Positions 54,282 to 64,000 of a stretch of 64,000 nt of DNA are shown in pieces; positions within the stretch are counted from its first letter, which is position 1; each line of letters starts with the position of its first letter. Where the stretch lies: positions 22,558,001 to 22,622,000 of the forward strand of contig CM032230.1 of NCBI GenBank assembly GCA_019009955.1. The letters are read 5' to 3'. The DNA is from Riptortus pedestris. Lineage: Eukaryota > Arthropoda > Insecta > Hemiptera > Alydidae. The position numbers and the translations under genes are program-made. The notes beneath the pieces are model-generated. The model was not told the DNA's origin. It saw only the letters and a program-made list of their open reading frames with translations, and ran no database searches.

Positions 54282-56410
54282 CAGTAGAGCGTCGTTTATC
54301 CGAACGTCAATTATCCGAAACGTCAATTATCCGAACGCTTTGGAAAGTTTTTTTTTTTTTTAACTACATATTTCAATTTGCATGCTGTATTATATACGGA
54401 ATGAAGAAGTTGAAAATTTCAAGAATATGTATTCTTTGAAGCAATGCCCTGTTTAGAGCGGCTGGAAACGCGGGAAGTCAGCCCTTCCGCCTCTCCCACT
54501 CTTTTTGCAGGTCAGTTCTAGACAACAGTTCATGCGCGTCGGACCGTTTATCTTGCTTGGATTTCGTGTCTGTCGTTTCTATTTGCAAATTGTAAAATGG
54601 ATTCCACATCAGGACAGCCTAAGCGTAAAAGAATTGTCACCTCTGTCCAGACGAAGTTGGATATTATTTCGAGGTTAGAGAAAGGAGAAACTATAACCTC
54701 TCTTGCCCAGTTTTATAAGTTAGGCAAGGCGACTATCTCCGATATTAAGAAGAAGAAGGAAGAAATATTAAATTTCGCTTCAAAACTGGACTCTGAAGAT
54801 GGACCTAAGTCTAGAAAAACAATGAGGACAGCGTCTGACAATAAACTGGACGAAGCCGTATATCTTTGGATTCTTCAGAGAAGAGCTTTTGGAGATCCAA
54901 TATCTGGTCCCCTCTTATGTGAGATAGCGCAATGAAAAGCTTGGTGGATGCAAGTACCGGTTGGTTAAAAAATTTTTAATCTCGTCACAGCATCAGGGAC
55001 CTAAACATTGAAGGAGAAAAAATGTCAGCTGATACAGCTTCTGCGGCTTCTTTTAAAACAAAATTTCAAACCATGATTCAAGGTGAAGGTTATAAGGCTG
55101 AGAACGTATATAATGCGGATGAAACGGGCATAAACTGGCGAGCATTACCAAGAAAATCATTGGCTTCGGCCCGTGAAAATGCAGCGCCTGGATACAAAGT
55201 ATCCAAAGAGCACATTACTGCAATGGTCTGTGCCAATTCTACTGGCTCCCACGCACTGAAGCTGTTGGTTATCAGAAATCCAAGAACCCTCGCTGCTTTA
55301 AGAATACATTAGCTCTTCCGGATTCATACAGAGCTCAAACAAATTCTTGGATGGATTCAAACATATTCATTGATTGGTACCAACATGAGTTTATTCCAGA
55401 AGTTAAAAGACATCAGGATCAAGTTGAGAAGAAAGGAAAAGTCTTGCTCCTCATAGACAATGCTCCCTCTCACCCTTCAACAGAGGTTTTGAATTCGCTA
55501 CATCCCGATTTCAAGGTTGTTTTCCTACCTCCGAATGTGACTTCACTGCTACAGCCACCATGGACCAAGGTATAATAGACAAATTAAAAAGGCTTTATAG
55601 GAAACAAGTACTTCGACACCTTCTGTTTCAAGAAGAAAATGCCTGTGAAGAAAGTGTTCTGATAGTAGTAAAAAACTAAACCTCAAAGACGCATGCTACA
55701 TGTTGGCAGAGGCATGGAACTCATTTTCAGCAGACAATTTAAAAAATGGCTGGAATAAGCTTATGCTTAATGAGTCTTCTTCATTGAATGAGCCTTCTAA
55801 CCAATCAGAGGTGGAATTAGACCAAATTGCTGGACTTACGGCCACAATCCCGGGTTTCTCTCAGTGTGACAAAGAAGATGTACAATTATGGCTGAACGTT
55901 GACTAAAATGACAAGAGATTTCAAATCTTAAATGATGAGGATATCATTACTCAAATCAAATCTTCTGAACGCGAAGGGACCGGAGAAGAAGAAGACGACG
56001 AGGAAGAAGCCAACCCAAAACTGCCGAGCCATTCCGAAGCCTTCGCCTCCTTGAATACCGTCCTGGCCTGGTGGGAACACCAATCAGAGTGTAAGCCAGC
56101 TGATCATCTATTTCTGAAGAAATTACGAGACACCGTAGCTAAGAAGAAGGTTTCATCATTGAAACAGCTTTCACTTCAGTCTTTCTTCCAATAAAATGAC
56201 GAATTATGTATTTTAATATGTAATTAAATTTTAATGTTGTTTTTAATGTTAAATAGTTGAACATATTCAATAAAAATATAAGTAATGATGAATACAAAGT
56301 GTTTTATACAATAATTATCCTATTTTCTTAAAAAAAAACTAGTTATCCGAACAAATCAATTATCCGAACGTGCGCGATCACAATTAGTTCGGATAATCGA
56401 CGCTCTACTG
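54282..56410 (+). mobile_element. Tigger/pogo-like DNA transposon, 2.1 kb
   Basis: Ends CAGTAGAGCGTCG...TTATCCGAAC and its complement (TIR about 24 bp, one mismatch), with TA at both outer sides as expected for Tc1/mariner/pogo targets, here inside the F1 TA tract. It encodes a broken transposase (54597-56194) followed by AATAAA near 56270. Extra TTATCCGAA copies lie just inside each end. Confidence 0.95.
54597..56194 (+). pseudogene. Tigger-type transposase, frameshifted
   Basis: The start ATG is the first in the element and is followed by MDSTSGQPKRKRIVTSVQTK. Residues about 10-65 form a CENP-B/pogo-type helix-turn-helix (LDIISRLEKGETITSLAQFY, then KATISDIKKKKEEI). A second CENP-B-type DNA-binding segment includes STGWLKNF and SRHSIRDLNIEGEKMSAD. 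The DDE/DDD catalytic domain shows YNADETGINW (first Asp, 55118), LLLIDNAPSHP (second Asp, 55456), LPPNVTSLLQP and MDQGIID (third Asp, 55563). The C-terminal acidic EEEDDEEEAN segment and SLKQLSLQSFFQ tail are typical of Tigger/jerky-like proteins. A TGA at about 54933, a TAA in KNF*SRH, and frameshifts near 55290, 55555 and 55670 plus a TAA at 55904 make it inactive. Confidence 0.92.
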
Positions 56411-56412
56411 TA

Positions 56413-56985
56413 TATATATTATCCGGATTCAGTAAAGATCATTATAATTAATAAGAAGGGCAAATCAGGACATATACTAGATCCTACAGTAAGGTTTGAA
56501 ACAGGAAATTCTCAAGCAATTGAGGTTGATTTAGAGAAAAAAAAGATTTACGAACCTTGCTGTAGGTATCTAAAAGAAAAATACCAAGTTGAAAAATGGA
56601 GTGTCGACGGATTGCTGTTTGGGGCAAGAGGAGTAATCCCAAAAAAAACGGCCGACTTACTCCAAGAATATGGACTGAAAACTGAAGAAATATGCCAAAT
56701 GTCGAGATCAGTTTTAAAGAAAAGTATCAGAATGATTAACCATCACTTGTACAAAATAAAATAAAGCTCTACATAAGCTGTCCTCTAAAACTAGTCACCC
56801 ACCATCGCAAAATTTAATTAAATCAAATTAATTCCCTACAAAAAAAAAAATTTCAGCATATATAAAGCATTTAAAAACAATTTTTATTTTACCTATATAC
56901 CCTGGTGGGCTGATTAGGAGGCTGACCCAAACGGGTACCCTCAAAATGGGGGCAGCTTGTTATTTGATTTTGATATATGTATATA
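56413..56985 (+). mobile_element. 5'-truncated R2-type LINE tail
   Basis: A retrotransposon 3' end inserted at the F1 TA tract: coding remnant 56420-56764, then about 220 bp of 3' UTR (CCCTGGTGGGCTGATTAGGA) ending in TGATATATG and TA repeats. Extreme 5' truncation is usual for LINE integration by target-primed reverse transcription. Confidence 0.6.
56420..56764 (+). pseudogene. LINE ORF C-terminus with PD...D endonuclease-like motif
   Basis: The open frame, lacking a start because the element is truncated, reads YPDSVKIIIINKKGKSGHIL, DPTVRFE, then KKKIYEPCCRYLKEKYQVEK, LLFGARGVIPKKTADLLQEY and ends TAA at 56762. The PD...D..VRFE spacing looks like the restriction-like endonuclease of R2/NeSL-class LINEs (PD-(D/E)xK fold), and the GARGxIPK segment is common at the C-terminus of such ORFs in arthropods. 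Clade assignment is tentative. Confidence 0.55.
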
Positions 56986-57111
56986 TATATATATATACAG
57001 TTTTGAACGGACTTCATTTTCGTCATCTACTAGGTAGGATCGATGGACATTTGAAGAAAAATTTCGAAAATTCCGTCATGAGTACAACCTCAATAGCTGA
57101 TTTCCCTTAAC

Positions 57112-57172
57112 TCAAATATTAGGCGAGTGCACGTGGGAAATCTGCTTAGGTTTACGAACCGTGACGGAAGTC
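57112..57172 (-). mobile_element. F1 5'-tip fragment
   Basis: ACTCAAATATTAGGCGAG, CACGTGGGAAATCTGCTTAG and GTGACGGA. Joined directly to the end of the host F1 copy. Confidence 0.65.
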
Positions 57173-58095
57173 AGTTATTCCTGTCGTTCCGTCTGAAGAA
57201 TTACAGCTAACTACCTCATCAGCTAAGAAAAAGACCCTGAAATTTTGATGGTTATTTGTCTAACATTGACGAATGAGGGAGGGCACTTATCGTGTCGAGA
57301 GTTGCGCTTTTAGTCGCCCCAAAAGTAGAATCCTAGACCATGAGGTTGGGTACCAGTCTCCTGTTAGGTAAGAAGATAGCCCCCTTCCACTCACGGAGTT
57401 CTGCCAAAGGATGGAAATTTATTCACATATGAATAATTTTATTTGTGTATTACAACTCGAAAATTATAATATAATGTACATCGATCGTTCTGAACATAGA
57501 TTATATTTGGGACATTGCCTGGAAATTAGGGCGAGGAAGTTTTACCTCCTGTTAAATTCACGAGCTTCTACTGTTGCTATGGTTGTAAAGTTAAACCTTC
57601 CAGGTTTAATTAAAATTAATGCTAGATTCTGAAGTTCGTTAATTTTGTTAATACAAAAAATCACATGAACTCGTAAATTTGAAATATGTATACTCCAGGG
57701 GATTATTTATTGTATATTTATTTAAAAACAAACACAACAAAGGGTTCTTTTTTAATGTTTTAACCCCCCCCCCCTCCTTCTCTTGTTCTTATAAACTCAA
57801 AAAAATATTCAGCTTGAATCTTTAATTAAGCATAAACCGTTTTTTTATGTTGAAACTAATGTAATAATACTTTCTTATTTTCTTTTTATTAATACGTATT
57901 TAAGAGTTTTCGTTTTCTTTTTTTTTATGGCAACACTGGTGAAATGGATTCTCAATTTTTTAGCTTGGGTTGATGCGTGGTGTGTTAATTTTATGTTTGT
58001 GCTAATTCTAATGTCGTCGACTAAAAGCAGTTAACAGTATTTAAGCAGTAATAACTTGTTGTGCTTATGTATGAACATTCGTAAGTAAAGTTACA
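57173..58095. other. Upstream region of SNRNP70
   Basis: No repeat recognised. A C tract (about 57765-57774) and T-rich stretches. The promoter must lie here or further upstream, but no TATA or initiator can be assigned with confidence. A perfect splice-donor consensus GTAAGTA stands at 58081-58087, just before the start codon. Confidence 0.45.
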
Positions 58096-58239
58096 ATGAC
58101 TCAATTCTTGCCCCCGAATTTACTGGCGCTTTTTGCCCCACGCGAACCTATTCCTTTTCTGCCCCCGGCTGCGAAATTGCCCCATGAAAAAAAAAATAGA
58201 GGCTATTTGGGAGTTGGAAACTTTCTCAACAATTTTGAG
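58096..58239 (+). CDS. SNRNP70: SNRNP70 exon 1 (coding part)
   Basis: 48 codons from ATG to Glu48, phase 0, donor GTATGT. The codon run GAA AAA AAA AAT (HEKKN) contains ten consecutive A. Confidence 0.96.
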
Positions 58240-61200
58240 GTATGTCTGTGATTTTGTTTCTGACTTTGAATTGCTAGTTTTATGCGTGTTAAATTTTGAT
58301 TTTAAGAAAGAGGAGTAACCAATTTTAACTTGCAAAACAATTTTGTAGGATCCTACAGAAACTCCTCCTCCAAAGAAAGTTGAAACTCGAGAAGAGAGAC
58401 TTGAGAGAAGGCGGCGTGAAAGGGCTGAACAAGTCGCATACAAATTAGAACAAGAAATTGCAGTTTGTAAGTGTCACATTTATTTCCAATTGGAACACTA
58501 GTTATTTTTCCTTATATATTCTTTAAAAAATGTAGTAGCTTGCATTCTTAAATTAACTGGTAAGAGGAATGTTATTGTTATATAGTTAATATTATAATAA
58601 CTCAGAAGAGATTAAAATTGTTCTGGGTTATTATAATCAATTACATTGAAGACTGACAATTGTTAGTTGGCTCTCTTTTTTTCGCTGAAAAAATTGTTCA
58701 GTTCCTGTTATTAATATATTGGTATTATTATTAGAACTCAATTTTTATTATTTTATAATCATCGTCAGTAAATTGTGTCAAACCCGAACCCATTTTTCCC
58801 TGTGTGTTAAATCCCTGTAGGTTTTGTTCATTTCTATTGTTGTTCTATTTTTGTGATGTAAAGTCATTTGCAATCCCAATTTAATTCCTTTACACAAATA
58901 GTTCAGATATAATACTAAAATATGTATTTTAGAGCTATGGGCCAGATATGTGGTATACTTATGCAGTGGATTAGAATATTTTGATTAATATTATTTACAC
59001 ATTTATAAAATACTCTGCTTCATGAAATGGCTTATGGGGATGTATTTAGTACTAAACTTACTAAATAAATTCCTTAATTCCTCCCTGCCTAGGAAAGTGT
59101 AGTAATCTGTAGATAACGCACCCTAATTACCTGTTCTGGAATCATTTTTTTTGTTAATGAAAAATGAAGATATTAGGTTATAGTTAAAATCTGGATAATA
59201 TTTAGTGTAATCTTATTTCCATCTCTGACCTCATTATGCTGTAAATCATTTTTTCCAAAAAAGAAGTAATTTCTCATTCTATTTTGACTTCTGTTATTAT
59301 TAAGTGGGCAAAGAATTGGACATAGTAAAATCCCAAGATCTACTCCTCATGTCTACTTTGATTTTGAAATCAAACACAGCTGTGTGATTTTAGTCCAATT
59401 TGGATGTTATAGAGGACAGAATGGTCCACCCCCTAATCGACAAAAGTTTTTAATTTGTACATAAATTGAACAAGTGTCTCAGCTTAGAACTAGGCTCTTG
59501 AAGGACCTGGCCTACTGCCTCCATATGTCCTCTATCAGGTTATCCAAACATTTCCCCCAGTTATCCTGTAGGGGTTTCATTTTCTGGATATGCCCCAGTG
59601 CCTATCTGCTCATCTTCATCATCGATTAAGGTTTTGGTTTCCAAAACCATTTGTGTGGCATTGCTTCCGATAGATATTGTGCTATTCTGTCAGGGTTCTG
59701 TCTGCCCAGGCCATGAGGGATTCGCGTTATTGAATCTCATGTTCGCCAAATTCATAACTATATGTGTGAAAACCTTTTTGTAAATTTCCATTCTTGCCTA
59801 GAGTACTAGGTAGGATATAGAAGCAACTTGTCGCAGTGACCATTTTGATTTTTAAATCTGCTTACACAACATGGCTCTCCATAACTGCCCCTTCAAAATT
59901 TGAAGGTGATGTAACTGGTGAACACAGAACTCTCCCCATTTGACAGGCATTCCAGTCTCTTCATTCTATGCACGTCACATGCTAGCTCCTTGCTTTTTAA
60001 GGCCCTAGATTTTTACCCTGCATACTTCCGCACCACCAGTAATACTCCAATATTTCTACTAGATCAGCGCTCCCTCAGTATATGCCATGCATTGTATCAC
60101 CCTGCTGTAAATGGTCTACCACCTAGGTTTGGCACTATTTTCTGAATCTCCACTTCCAGAGAGGAGTTTACTGTACAGTAGGGATAGTGGATGCAGTTGT
60201 AATTATTATTATTTATTAATTTCCACATTTTTCTACTATGGCTAATTTGAAAGGGTTATCTAAAGGTTACCTCCATTTTCTAGTCAGGGTTGGACTAAGG
60301 ATTTTATTTAATGAGTTTGTTACTAAATAAATTCCTATTGGCCATGCGATAATCGAACTCGCCACTCTAGGTTTATCATGTGATATTAAGGCCAACACTT
60401 TAACTCACATGACCAACCTGAGCCCTGAAGGTCATGAACCTGTAGCGTGAAAGCCTGCAGAGACATCTACTCTGGTTTTAACTTTACAAAATATCCTTAC
60501 TATGGCTCCAGCTACTGTTAAGTAGTGATTTTTCCTTTATTTCATCTATTACGACGTTTTTCAGCCTCCTCAATGTCCTTATTGCTGATTTGGCCAAATC
60601 CAGAATTGTTATACCTTTGGAGGATTGGACCCACCAACACTCATTTTGATCACTTTCTGTAAAATTTTCTTATACATAGCATTCAAGCTATGCCTCTTTC
60701 ATCAGATTTATTCTCCCACACCTTTCTTCCAAACTTAAGTGGCTCCATCTTTATAATGAAGCATTCTATAAGAAATTATTATTATATAAGCTTTTGAAAT
60801 TGTCAAATGACAAACACTTAAATGAATAAAGCAGCTATAAACTTCATTAATTCATGCGACAGACATTCCATCTGGGGAGCTAGAAAATATGTAATACAAG
60901 TTCTGCTGAGACCAGGATTTTTGTTGCTATGAAATTGGCTTTGTGCTCAAGACGTTCATGTGATTTCCATTATTAGCTTATTTTCTGTTTTATTGCAGCA
61001 CATAGTATACACTTTAATATAATTGTTCCATTTATGAAGATTTGTTTTGCCAATATACATACTCATATTTTTAAGTTTGCTTTTACTTTTTATTTTTTTT
61101 TTTTTTTGTGGGTAGAGGTAATTGTAAGCTATTAATGTATAGGTGTTAACCATGAAGTATTTTTTAATTTGAAAGTAAAATAAAAATACTTCTTTTTCAG

Positions 61201-61265
61201 GGGATCCTCATAATATACCTACTGCTACTACTGATCCTTTCAAAACTCTTTTTATTGCCAGGATT
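58096..61265 (+). CDS. SNRNP70: U1 snRNP 70 kDa protein, N-terminal part (gene continues past window)
   Basis: U1-70K binds stem-loop I of U1 snRNA and helps the U1 snRNP recognise 5' splice sites in the nucleus. Joining 58096-58239, 58349-58466 and 61201-61265 gives 109 residues: the conserved start [20 protein letters not shown], the proline-rich [14 protein letters not shown], the insect-type [16 protein letters not shown], the basic helical [20 protein letters not shown], the WDPHN segment, and [11 protein letters not shown], the first strand (RNP2 region) of the RRM. The known protein is roughly 400 residues; the rest of the RRM and the Arg-Ser/Asp-Glu tail must be in exons beyond 64000. 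Splice phases are 0 and 1; the Trp codon of WDPHN is split T|GG over intron 2. No frame damage is seen. Start choice is fixed by the family's invariant MTQ. Confidence 0.96.
58349..58466 (+). CDS. SNRNP70: SNRNP70 exon 2
   Basis: 118 bp, acceptor TTTTGTAG, donor GTAAGT. Encodes [16 protein letters not shown] to EIAV plus the first base of the Trp codon. Intron 1 is 109 bp. Confidence 0.96.
59045..59140 (+). mobile_element. SINE-A body fragment
   Basis: ACTAAATAAATTCCTTAATT, CCTCCCTGCCTAGGAAAGTG and CTGTAGATAACGCACCCTAA follow the SINE-A body. Confidence 0.55.
60255..60430 (-). mobile_element. SINE-A copy, well preserved
   Basis: In reverse: AGGGCTCAGGTTGGTCATGT, GAGTTAAAGTGTTGGCCTTA, CCTAGAGTGGCGAGTTCGAT (B-box), GGCCAATAGGAATTTATTTA, and CCAACCCTGACTAGAAAATG. 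The closest copy to a consensus. Confidence 0.75.
61201..61265 (+). CDS. SNRNP70: SNRNP70 exon 3
   Basis: 65 bp, acceptor CTTTTTCAG, donor GTAAGT. Completes Trp and encodes [20 protein letters not shown] plus Ile; ends in phase 0 at the start of the RRM. Intron 2 is 2734 bp. Confidence 0.95.
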
Positions 61266-61613
61266 GTAAGTTCTTTAATTTATATAAGTTTAAATAGTCT
61301 ACTTTATGTTTAGCATTGGCCTTAGTCATTTGGAAAAAAATCAGATCTAAAGAAATAGTTAAAATTATAAATAATTTTAAATTGTACAAATTACAACTAC
61401 ATTGTTAAACTATAAACAAAAACATTTTTTTTTTAAAACTGCACTCCGCCAATTATAAATACACAACATAAATGTCTACTCTTAAATGAGCAGCAATAAT
61501 GTAAAAATTGGTACAATAAGCTTATTTTAGCATATTTATTTGTTGTGGGTCTGTCATTGGTGGACAGCCTTTGAAGGCTGATGTATTCTTATATTCCTCG
61601 TTTTTATATTTAT
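61266..61613. other. SNRNP70 intron 3, unrecognised part
   Basis: No supported feature before the F2 pair. Confidence 0.45.
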
Positions 61614-62834
61614 ACTAGCTCAGATACCCGGCTTCGCACGGGAATTCATTTGAGGCTGAATGGTGATGGTATTTTTTTGGCAAGGCTTTATTTTGCACAA
61701 TGTTTTGACATTTACCCGTCCAAGTGTTTAGGGTTTAATTATGTGGGATTAACCTGTGGATTTGTTAATAATAAAATTAATTTTTTATGTAAGGCTTCAC
61801 TGTCCTCCATATTGTCATGTTTCCCGTCTCCTGTGCATTATGCATAGATTTGAATTATTAAGGACAAAATATTAACATAGATTTGAATTAATTTTTCAAG
61901 GTGAGGTACCTGGTAGTTCATGTTGTAAAGAATTGTTGAGCATATCAATATTTCTACACAAATTACTTGCTTCATACATTGCTTCCGAAAAAATGTATGA
62001 AACAAAAGTTACTCTAAATAACAAAGTAAACAACTTTTGTTATGTGCACGTTTGCCGAAAAATAAATAGACAATGAATTATCGCAAATTTTTATTTCAGA
62101 TCTCCAGTTCGTACCTATAAATTTTAATATAGCTTATAATCATGGAAGAATTAATGCTAATTATCATACCAAGTTTTTTTTTAAGTTCGTTCAATTGTAA
62201 GTGCCCAATGAAATTGTTGGCTCCCGCTAAAGTTTTAGTGAATATCATCATCATTTGTAGAAAAATGAAATATCGCTATTTTTAAATTCAAGCCTCCCTT
62301 ACAACCCCCACTCCTGCCCGTCCCTAGAAATGATGGTATGGCTTAATATAATGAAGGCGTTAGTGCTAATACACATACCGAGTTTTATTTATTTCGGTTG
62401 AGTCTTTTGTGCCAAATAAACTTCTTCACTTCCGCTATAGGTTTTAGCGTATATCTCGTTTATAATTCGGTATACGAAAAAAGTGTATATAACAAAAGTT
62501 ACTCTAAATAACAAAATAAACAACTTTTGTAATGTTCATATTTGCTGAAAAACCATTAGGTGACGAAATATCGCTATTTTTAATTTCAGACTTCCCTTAT
62601 AACCCCCCACTCCTGTTCGTCTCAGAGAATATTAATATAGCCTAAAGTCTAAGTTGGGTTAGTAGTAATATACATACCAAGTTTCATAAAATTCGGTTCA
62701 GCCGTTTATGCGTGAAAAGGTAACAAACAAACACACACAAAAGAAACAAAATGCAGTTATGGTGTCTATGACATGTGAAACGAAAAGTTATCGTGAAAAA
62801 TTTCGAAAAAAATCAATGTACAGACAGAGGTTAC

Positions 62835-62840
<6 letters not shown>
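61614..62840 (+). mobile_element. F2 copy in an SNRNP70 intron
   Basis: Starts ACTAGCTCAGATACCCGGCT with TTCGCACGGGAATTCATTTG. It has two or three internal units (AAAAGTTACTCTAAATAAC marks near 62006 and 62498; the middle is deleted in part), then TTCGGTTCAGCCGTTTATGC, GGTAACAAACAAACACACAC and GACAGAGGTTACAATTTT at 62840. Confidence 0.85.

Positions 62841-62918
<78 letters not shown>
62841..62918. repeat. (TA)n microsatellite between two F2 copies
   Basis: About 39 TA units joining the 3' end of one F2 copy to the 5' end of the next. Confidence 0.98.
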
Positions 62919-62920
<2 letters not shown>

Positions 62921-64000
62921 TAGCTCAGATACCCGGCTTCGCCCGGGAATTGATTTGAGGCTGAATGGTGATGGTATTTTTTTGGGAAGGCTTTACTTTG
63001 CACAATATTTTGACATTTACCCGTCCCAGTGTTTAGGGTCAATACCCGTTGTTGGCATTTGGTTATAATAAAATTAATTTTTTATGTAAGTCTTCACTGT
63101 CCTCCAAATTGTCATATTTCCCGTCTCCTGTGCATTATGCATAGATTTCAGCTATTAAGGACAAAATATTAACATTGATTTGAATTAATTTTTCCTGATA
63201 GTTCAAATAGGAATGAATTGTTGAGCATATCAATATTTCTACGCAAATTACTTGCGTACACATTCTTCCTGGAGAAATTTATATAAAAAAAAAAGTTAAT
63301 CTAAATAACAAAGTAAACAACTTTTGTTATATTCATATTTGCCGAAAACGAAAAGAAAATGAATTACCGCTATTTTTAAATTCAGGCCTCCCTTACAACC
63401 CCCACTCCTGCCCATCCCTAGAAATGTTAGTATGGCTCGTTATAATGGAAGCGTTAGTGCTAATACACATACCGATTTTTATTTATTTCGGTTGGGTATT
63501 TTGTCCCAAATAAAATTGTTCAAATCCGCTATAGGTTTTAGCTCATATCTCGTTTATAATTCGGTATACAAAAAAAGTGTATATAACAAAAGTTACTCTA
63601 AATAACAAAATAAACAACTTTTGTCATGTTCATATTTGCCGAAAAAACAATAGGAAACGAAATATCGCTTTGTTTAATTTCAGGCTTCCCTTATAACCCC
63701 CACTCCTGCCCGTCCCTAGAAACGTTGGTATGGCTGATTATAATGAAAGCGTTAGTGCTAATACACATACCGAGTTTTATTTATTTCGGTTGGCTCTTTT
63801 GTCCCAAATAAAATTGTTCACTTCAGCTATAGGTTTTAGCGTATATCTCGTTTATAATTCGGTATACAAAAAAAGTGTATATAACAAAAGTTACTCTAAA
63901 TAACAAAATAAACAACTTTTGTTATGTTCATATTTGCCGAAAAAACAATAGGAAACGAAATATCGCTATTTTTAATTTCAGGCCTCCCTTATAACCCCCA
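62919..64000 (+). mobile_element. F2 copy, head-to-tail with the previous one, cut by window end
   Basis: Starts ACTAGCTCAGATACCCGGCT with TTCGCCCGGGAATTGATTTG. The internal units of about 298 bp are marked by the (A)GTTA.TCTAAATAACAAA text near 63293, 63588 and 63886. The 3' end is outside the window. Confidence 0.85.

Larger units (their letters stand above)
51317..57111 (+). mobile_element. F1 host copy broken by F2, Tigger and LINE insertions
   Basis: The 5' end GTCCGTCACGCAGGCGCTG at 51317 continues to ATTTATAGTAAATTTA at about 51765. F2 occupies 51766-54050. F1 resumes TTGCAATAAGATTGATTC to GCGACCGCTAGAGCGGTAAC and its TA tract (54265-54281). Tigger occupies 54282-56410 and an R2-type LINE tail about 56413-56985. 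F1 resumes GTTTTGAACGGACTTCATTT to CTCAATAGCTGATTTCCCTT at 57111. The second hairpin arm is replaced by a piece of another F1 copy. Confidence 0.8.
58467..61200. other. SNRNP70 intron 2, mostly unrecognised
   Basis: Contains SINE-A fragments (59045-59140 and 60255-60430). The stretch 59470-60180 is GC-richer than its surroundings and may be an old repeat, but I could not identify it. Confidence 0.5.

Noticed and set aside
57411..57632. 73-residue ORF upstream of SNRNP70
   Set aside because: Composition looked slightly protein-like, but no motif, homologue or splice partner was recognised.
58133..58318. Alternative plus-strand ORF inside SNRNP70 exon 1
   Set aside because: Out of frame with the conserved U1-70K sequence and running through intron 1.
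61614..64000. Tandem F2 units read as a CRISPR-like array
   Set aside because: The units are about 298 bp, similar along their whole length, in a eukaryotic intron; there is no repeat-spacer structure.

Overview
This is a eukaryotic, AT-rich, intron-bearing and very repeat-dense stretch, most probably from an arthropod. The best evidence is a recognisable U1-70K (SNRNP70) gene whose N-terminus carries the insect-style GYLGV segment where the human protein has a different one. A second split gene encodes a small four-pass membrane protein. I see no bacterial features, no CRISPR array, no rRNA gene and no intact tRNA gene.

Only two host genes can be supported, both on the + strand. (1) A 128-residue four-transmembrane protein has three coding exons (35857-35901, 39068-39223, 44034-44219), all phase 0. 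Intron 1 is loaded with repeats, while the ground around exons 2 and 3 and the long 3' side to about 46.1 kb is repeat-poor. (2) The first three coding exons of SNRNP70 (58096-58239, 58349-58466, 61201-61265) give 109 residues up to the start of the RRM. The rest of the gene must lie beyond base 64000.

Most of the remainder is transposon-derived. Family 1 ('F1', about 25-30 full, partial or composite copies) has an asymmetric pair of ends. The 5' side reads GTCCGTCACGCAGGGGCTG with AGCAGATTTCCC about 28 bases further in. The 3' side ends in a TTTCCCTTAAGGGAAA hairpin followed by TCTGCT and an A-run. With its central TA/CA/GA microsatellite this is the architecture of non-autonomous Helentron/Helitron2 elements (HINE, DINE-1-like). 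Family 2 ('F2', five copies) starts CTAGCTCAGATACCCGGC, ends at a (TA)n tract and contains a variable number of internal units of about 298 bp. There are also two related tRNA-derived SINE types, broken RTE-like, CR1/Jockey-like and R2-type LINE pieces, a broken Tigger/pogo transposon with TIRs and TA duplication, a possible hAT end, and an unfamiliar DNA transposon with a decayed SDG..GQN-motif protein.

Layout: 0-1.2 kb LINE remains; 1.8-35.4 kb scattered F1, F2 and SINE copies in otherwise unrecognised AT-rich DNA; 35.8-45.8 kb the membrane-protein gene; 46.1-50.3 kb two reverse F1 copies, one holding F2 and one holding the GQN transposon; 50.6-57.2 kb a deep nest (F1 interrupted by F2, which is itself interrupted by another F1, then by Tigger, then by an R2-type LINE tail); 58-61.3 kb SNRNP70; 61.6-64 kb two F2 copies head to tail inside the next SNRNP70 intron. 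The strongest candidates for undescribed biology are the GQN transposon (about 29-bp TIRs, CAATTG target duplication) and the F1 family, whose ends can be read from a clean nested insertion.
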